From the NCBI GenBank assembly GCA_021324995.1, contig JAJPIB010000007.1, forward strand, positions 1-43,314: a stretch of DNA of 43,314 nt. The letters run 5' to 3'. How positions within the stretch are numbered: position 1 is the first letter of the stretch; every line of letters starts with the position of its first letter. Under the pieces are notes generated by a model that worked only from the letters and a program-made list of their open reading frames with translations, was not told where the DNA came from and did no database searches. This stretch comes from Chlamydiia bacterium. GTDB taxonomy: Bacteria; Chlamydiota; Chlamydiia; Chlamydiales; Rhabdochlamydiaceae. The position numbers were made by a program, and so were the translations under genes. Of the stretch, positions 41,028 to 43,314 are shown in pieces.

Positions 41028-41897
41028 CTACCATGCCATAAAAACATCGTGAGGAAAGGCTTTCAAGAGTTTTCCTAGATCGCATTCAGGCATTGGCTCT
41101 CCTCCCATTTGCAGCGCTTCCTCTATTGAAGTAGCAAAGCGGAAATGGGGACGATTAGTCCCATAGTAATAATCAGCGTATTTGAAGAGCGTTTCTGTGT
41201 TGTTTTCATTGGGAGCTATGAATAGGCGCGCTGGAATTCCAAAAGCTTCTGCCACAATCACGCCAGAAAGGGCTGAAGAGATGACAAATTCGCTGTCGAG
41301 AATTTTCCACACAACCTCTTGCCAATCTTCTTTGACGCTAACCATGTTTGGAAGGTATTGGAATAGAGGCTCATCTGAAAAATGAGGAATGAAGATGTAC
41401 TTTTGCGAAGGGGAGTTAGATTTTTGGAATTCGGGAAACAATTTTGGGAGAAGCAGGGTGGGATCCCCATAGACTTCGGGACATGTCACTCCCAACTGCA
41501 AAAGGAAGTCTCTGGATAAGGGACCTCTAACTGCGCGAACATCTAAAGAGGTAAAATGGTAATCGGAATTCTTTGAGTATTTGCCGTTGACTCCTGTCCC
41601 CCATAACAAATCTCCCTCTTCAGCATAGTTCACAATGGATCCAATGGCTAAAAACTTCTGACGTTGGGTAGCTGTTGAGGAGGTTGTCTCTACAGGTTTT
41701 CCTAAAATTCTCTCTACAATGCTGACAGACATTGCGTCACCAAAGTTCGAAAAGCCTAGGCGAGGACAGGCATCCCAGTAAAAAAGAATAGGGGTCTTTT
41801 TTTCAGTGGTTTCGTGTCCGAGCAAAATGTGCGGAAACCCCAAGAAAAGGATGTAAAAAATACCAGATAGCAAAGTATTGAAAATGCGTTGATTCAT
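41028..41897 (-). CDS. Polysaccharide pyruvyl-transferase-like protein
   Basis: The 289-residue protein has an N-terminal hydrophobic segment (residues about 6-27, GIFYILFLGFPHILLG), so it is exported or anchored. It then shows the pyruvyl-transferase family pattern: GFSNFGDAMSVSIVERILG, FLAIGSIVNYAEEGDLLWGTGVNG, VRAVRGPLSRDFLLQLG, YGDPTLLLP, and DSEFVISSALSGVIVAEAFGIPARLF. Family members add ketal-pyruvate to surface sugars, but many have unproved roles. The gene looks complete within an otherwise decayed stretch. Confidence 0.8.
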   Translation of the reverse strand: MNQRIFNTLLSGIFYILFLGFPHILLGHETTEKKTPILFYWDACPRLGFSNFGDAMSVSIVERILGKPVETTSSTATQRQKFLAIGSIVNYAEEGDLLWGTGVNGKYSKNSDYHFTSLDVRAVRGPLSRDFLLQLGVTCPEVYGDPTLLLPKLFPEFQKSNSPSQKYIFIPHFSDEPLFQYLPNMVSVKEDWQEVVWKILDSEFVISSALSGVIVAEAFGIPARLFIAPNENNTETLFKYADYYYGTNRPHFRFATSIEEALQMGGEPMPECDLGKLLKAFPHDVFMAW

Positions 41898-42003
41898 AAT
41901 TTTCCAGATGATATTTGCCCCATAACAGCGGCGTTTCTTGAAGTTGAAGAATGTGTTGGAAAATCTTGATATTTGGTCGCAACTCCGTGATCATCTCTAA
42001 AGG

Positions 42004-42150
42004 TTATCGTATATAAAGTTGTAGTTTTGCCTTAGCCGAAGGGGCATCTTCGCATCCGACCTGCCCAGGCTCTAGTTTCTCAATAGTAACCTGGACAGGT
42101 TCGGATGCAAATCTGCCGCCTTCAATGTTGGCAAATTCCCCAACTTTCAA
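42004..42150 (-). other. Possible short coding remnant in the 41898-42242 gap
   Basis: Between the pyruvyl-transferase-like and FKBP genes there are 345 bases without an assigned gene. A 48-residue minus-strand frame (TTG start 42150) reads KVGEFANIEGGRFASEPVQ and ends KAKLQLYIR. It looks protein-like but is cut off by a stop just upstream and has no recognised family. A long imperfect inverted repeat (42038-42122) lies within it. Confidence 0.25.
42038..42122. repeat. Imperfect inverted repeat
   Basis: GCATCCGACCTGCCCAGG (42052-42069) pairs with CCTGGACAGGTTCGGATGC (42090-42108), and weaker pairing continues outward (GAAGGGGCA with TGCCGCCTTC). It could be an RNA hairpin after the FKBP gene or a decayed mobile palindrome. 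Confidence 0.45.
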
Positions 42151-42242
42151 GAGTCAGCAGTATAGAAGGGTCTCTTAGGTTAATCAGGATCTTCTTCATT
42201 ATCTTCATTATCTCATTCAATACTGCCACCGTTTTGTCCGTG

Positions 42243-43073
42243 TTAGCGGTTTTTGCCATTTTGAGCATGCTGGGTTTGGCTATTCACAAACTGGTCTAGA
42301 AAGGGATATTCTGATTTGGCCTGATTTAAAAGGCTTCGGTAAAACGCGCCAGTATAGATGGGTAGTAAGGCTATTGACTCTTGTATTTTTGTAAAAAATC
42401 GCTGATCTAGCAGCCAACTGAACTCTAAAGGCATTGCAGCCGGCAGGGAGACCTTTATGGCTGGATCTGCGTCAAGCAATTGCACATGAGCTACAAGGAG
42501 CGCACAAGGCGGAAGTGTAGTTAGGACCCCATACCCAAGGGCAGGGTGAATAAATAGGGTACGGTTTTCTCCAATGCGCATCCCTTGCAATCCGTATGCG
42601 AATCCGAGAATAGTCTCCGATAGGTTTATCCATGTGTCGTTATGTGCAAAAAGGATGTTGCCCAAACTATCTTCAATGATATACTTTAAACGCAGGCGAT
42701 TCACGCCTTCTAGGCTTTCCCCTGTCCCAGGCTGTAATGTTTTAATATAGAGTTGATTGGGGATCACTGTTTGAATCGTCGGATCTTTTGACAATACAAG
42801 GCACTGGTTTTGAGCTGCGATAAGGTTGTCTCGAGCTTGTTGGAACCCTCGAAGCAATTCTCTTGACGCACCCATCATTGGTAGAGGAGTGGGCGATAAA
42901 GGAGGTGTGATGAGTGTTTGTTTAAACATTTCTTCATCTTGTGCATCTCTAAAACGGCGAGAGACCCCTTTTAAAATACAAGACCATGTTGCTTCTATAT
43001 TGTCTATGAAGGACCACACTGATCTTTTGCCAGGGGGGGGTATTGCAAGCGATGCGGGATTTTTTGCCTCCAA
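42243..43073 (-). CDS. FKBP-type peptidyl-prolyl isomerase domain protein, frame broken at a poly-C run
   Basis: Residues about 108-200 are an FKBP domain: YIKTLQPGTGESLEG, LGNILFAHNDTWINLSE, GFAYGLQGMRIGENRTLFIHPALGYG, LPPCALLVAHVQLLD. FKBPs turn proline bonds during folding; chlamydial and Legionella Mip are exported relatives. The frame opens only with a weak TTG at 43073. An upstream frame (43211-43041) joins it if the 8-C run (43033-43040, minus strand) loses one base. So the gene is either phase-variable or broken. Key FKBP aromatic residues are only partly kept. Confidence 0.7.
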   Translation of the reverse strand: MEAKNPASLAIPPPGKRSVWSFIDNIEATWSCILKGVSRRFRDAQDEEMFKQTLITPPLSPTPLPMMGASRELLRGFQQARDNLIAAQNQCLVLSKDPTIQTVIPNQLYIKTLQPGTGESLEGVNRLRLKYIIEDSLGNILFAHNDTWINLSETILGFAYGLQGMRIGENRTLFIHPALGYGVLTTLPPCALLVAHVQLLDADPAIKVSLPAAMPLEFSWLLDQRFFTKIQESIALLPIYTGAFYRSLLNQAKSEYPFLDQFVNSQTQHAQNGKNR

Positions 43074-43211
43074 TGATTTCTAAAATTTTATCCAGCCGAT
43101 GATCTGCTTGGAGTAGTTTTTTGCTTTGCAATTGCACTTTTTGGAGAGTCCGAAATAAAGAATGATTAGAATCTTCTCCTTTAAATGCACCAAAGATGAA
43201 GCGAGGTTGAT
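43041..43211 (-). pseudogene. Upstream frame of the FKBP gene, cut by the IS
   Basis: The frame reads NQPRFIFGAFKGEDSNHSLF and continues KVQLQSKKLLQADHRLDKILEIIGG up to the poly-C run, after which it soon loses protein character. Its 5' side is open into the IS end at 43212, where TTG-ATT-CAC (LIH) gives an apparent start, so the true start may have been removed by the insertion or lie at an internal GTG/TTG. Confidence 0.5.
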
Positions 43212-43314
43212 TATACCTCTCGTGAATCAAGAAACCGTTTGATAAAAATTCAACTTGACATGTAACCTGCTGAACATGATTTTCTTAAGCGAAGCTCAAC
43301 GCGCGCAACTCAAA
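43212..43314 (+). mobile_element. 5' end of an IS630-type element, running off the right edge
   Basis: This is the inverted copy of 5-107. ATG 43276 opens MIFLSEAQRAQLK to the window end, an IS630-like transposase N-terminus. The tip TATACCTCTCGTGAATCAAG starts at a TA. It interrupts the 5' side of the FKBP-related frame. Confidence 0.5.

Noticed and set aside
40780..41052. 90-residue plus-strand frame
   Set aside because: The opposite strand carries a recognisable GNAT fragment; this frame looks like its shadow.
1..43314. CRISPR array
   Set aside because: The only regular tandem repeats are the 300-bp coding units of the autotransporter; no short spaced repeats or cas genes were seen.

Overview
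The window looks like chromosome from an environmental (amoeba- or arthropod-associated) member of the Chlamydiae. The clues are a SET-domain protein with the layout of the chlamydial nuclear effector NUE, an Lpg1974-type porin-like protein, DapF followed by an APC permease, ArgR, many proteins with signal peptides or without known relatives, and moderately AT-rich DNA. This assignment is inference; no marker such as rRNA is present.

Layout. Both window ends carry the same 103-bp sequence in inverted orientation (5-107 and 43212-43314). Each copy looks like the 5' end of an IS630-type transposase gene pointing outward, so the window probably lies between two IS copies. 189-4386 is a three-gene tripartite drug-efflux operon (OMF lipoprotein, EmrA, EmrB). 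4471-6765 holds two paralogous proteins with a C-terminal starch-binding (CBM20-like) module. Next come a membrane-hairpin protein (6868-8010) and prfC (8189-9787). A 2169-residue autotransporter (9797-16306) has a glycine-rich head, about 11 repeats of roughly 300 bp and a C-terminal beta-barrel. An outer-membrane protein and a TPR protein follow, the latter bracketed by two MITE-like palindromes. 18300-20801 holds two tandem M48 metallopeptidases.

20976-27634 is rich in exported or effector-like products: a small beta-barrel, an FN3-like protein, the SET-domain protein, an alpha/beta hydrolase, a copper-binding four-helix protein with a 49-residue companion, two secreted kinase-like paralogs, a GT17 glycosyltransferase and a HAD phosphatase. 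One kinase-like gene carries a 168-bp palindromic element inserted in frame in its signal-peptide region.

27792-33181 is a metabolic and stress block on the minus strand. One operon is an unknown protein, dapF and an APC permease, with ArgR operators over its promoter. Upstream lies hsp20, a phosphoribosyltransferase, a dienelactone-hydrolase-like protein and argR itself. 33325-35572 is an RNA-repair operon: a fused 2H phosphoesterase-archease followed by rtcB. 35660-37658 pairs a threonine-dehydratase-like enzyme with an ornithine-cyclodeaminase-like enzyme. A phosphodiesterase, a small membrane protein and tRNA-Leu(CAA) follow. 39700-43211 is a decaying zone: an ISNCY-type transposase fragment, a truncated APH-like kinase, a truncated GNAT, an intact-looking pyruvyl-transferase-like gene, and an FKBP isomerase split across two frames at an 8-base G/C run.

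The most promising items are the in-frame palindromic element, the 2H-archease fusion beside rtcB, the paired starch-binding-module proteins, the ArgR circuit, and the MITE family whose terminal inverted repeats resemble the end of the flanking IS630-type element.
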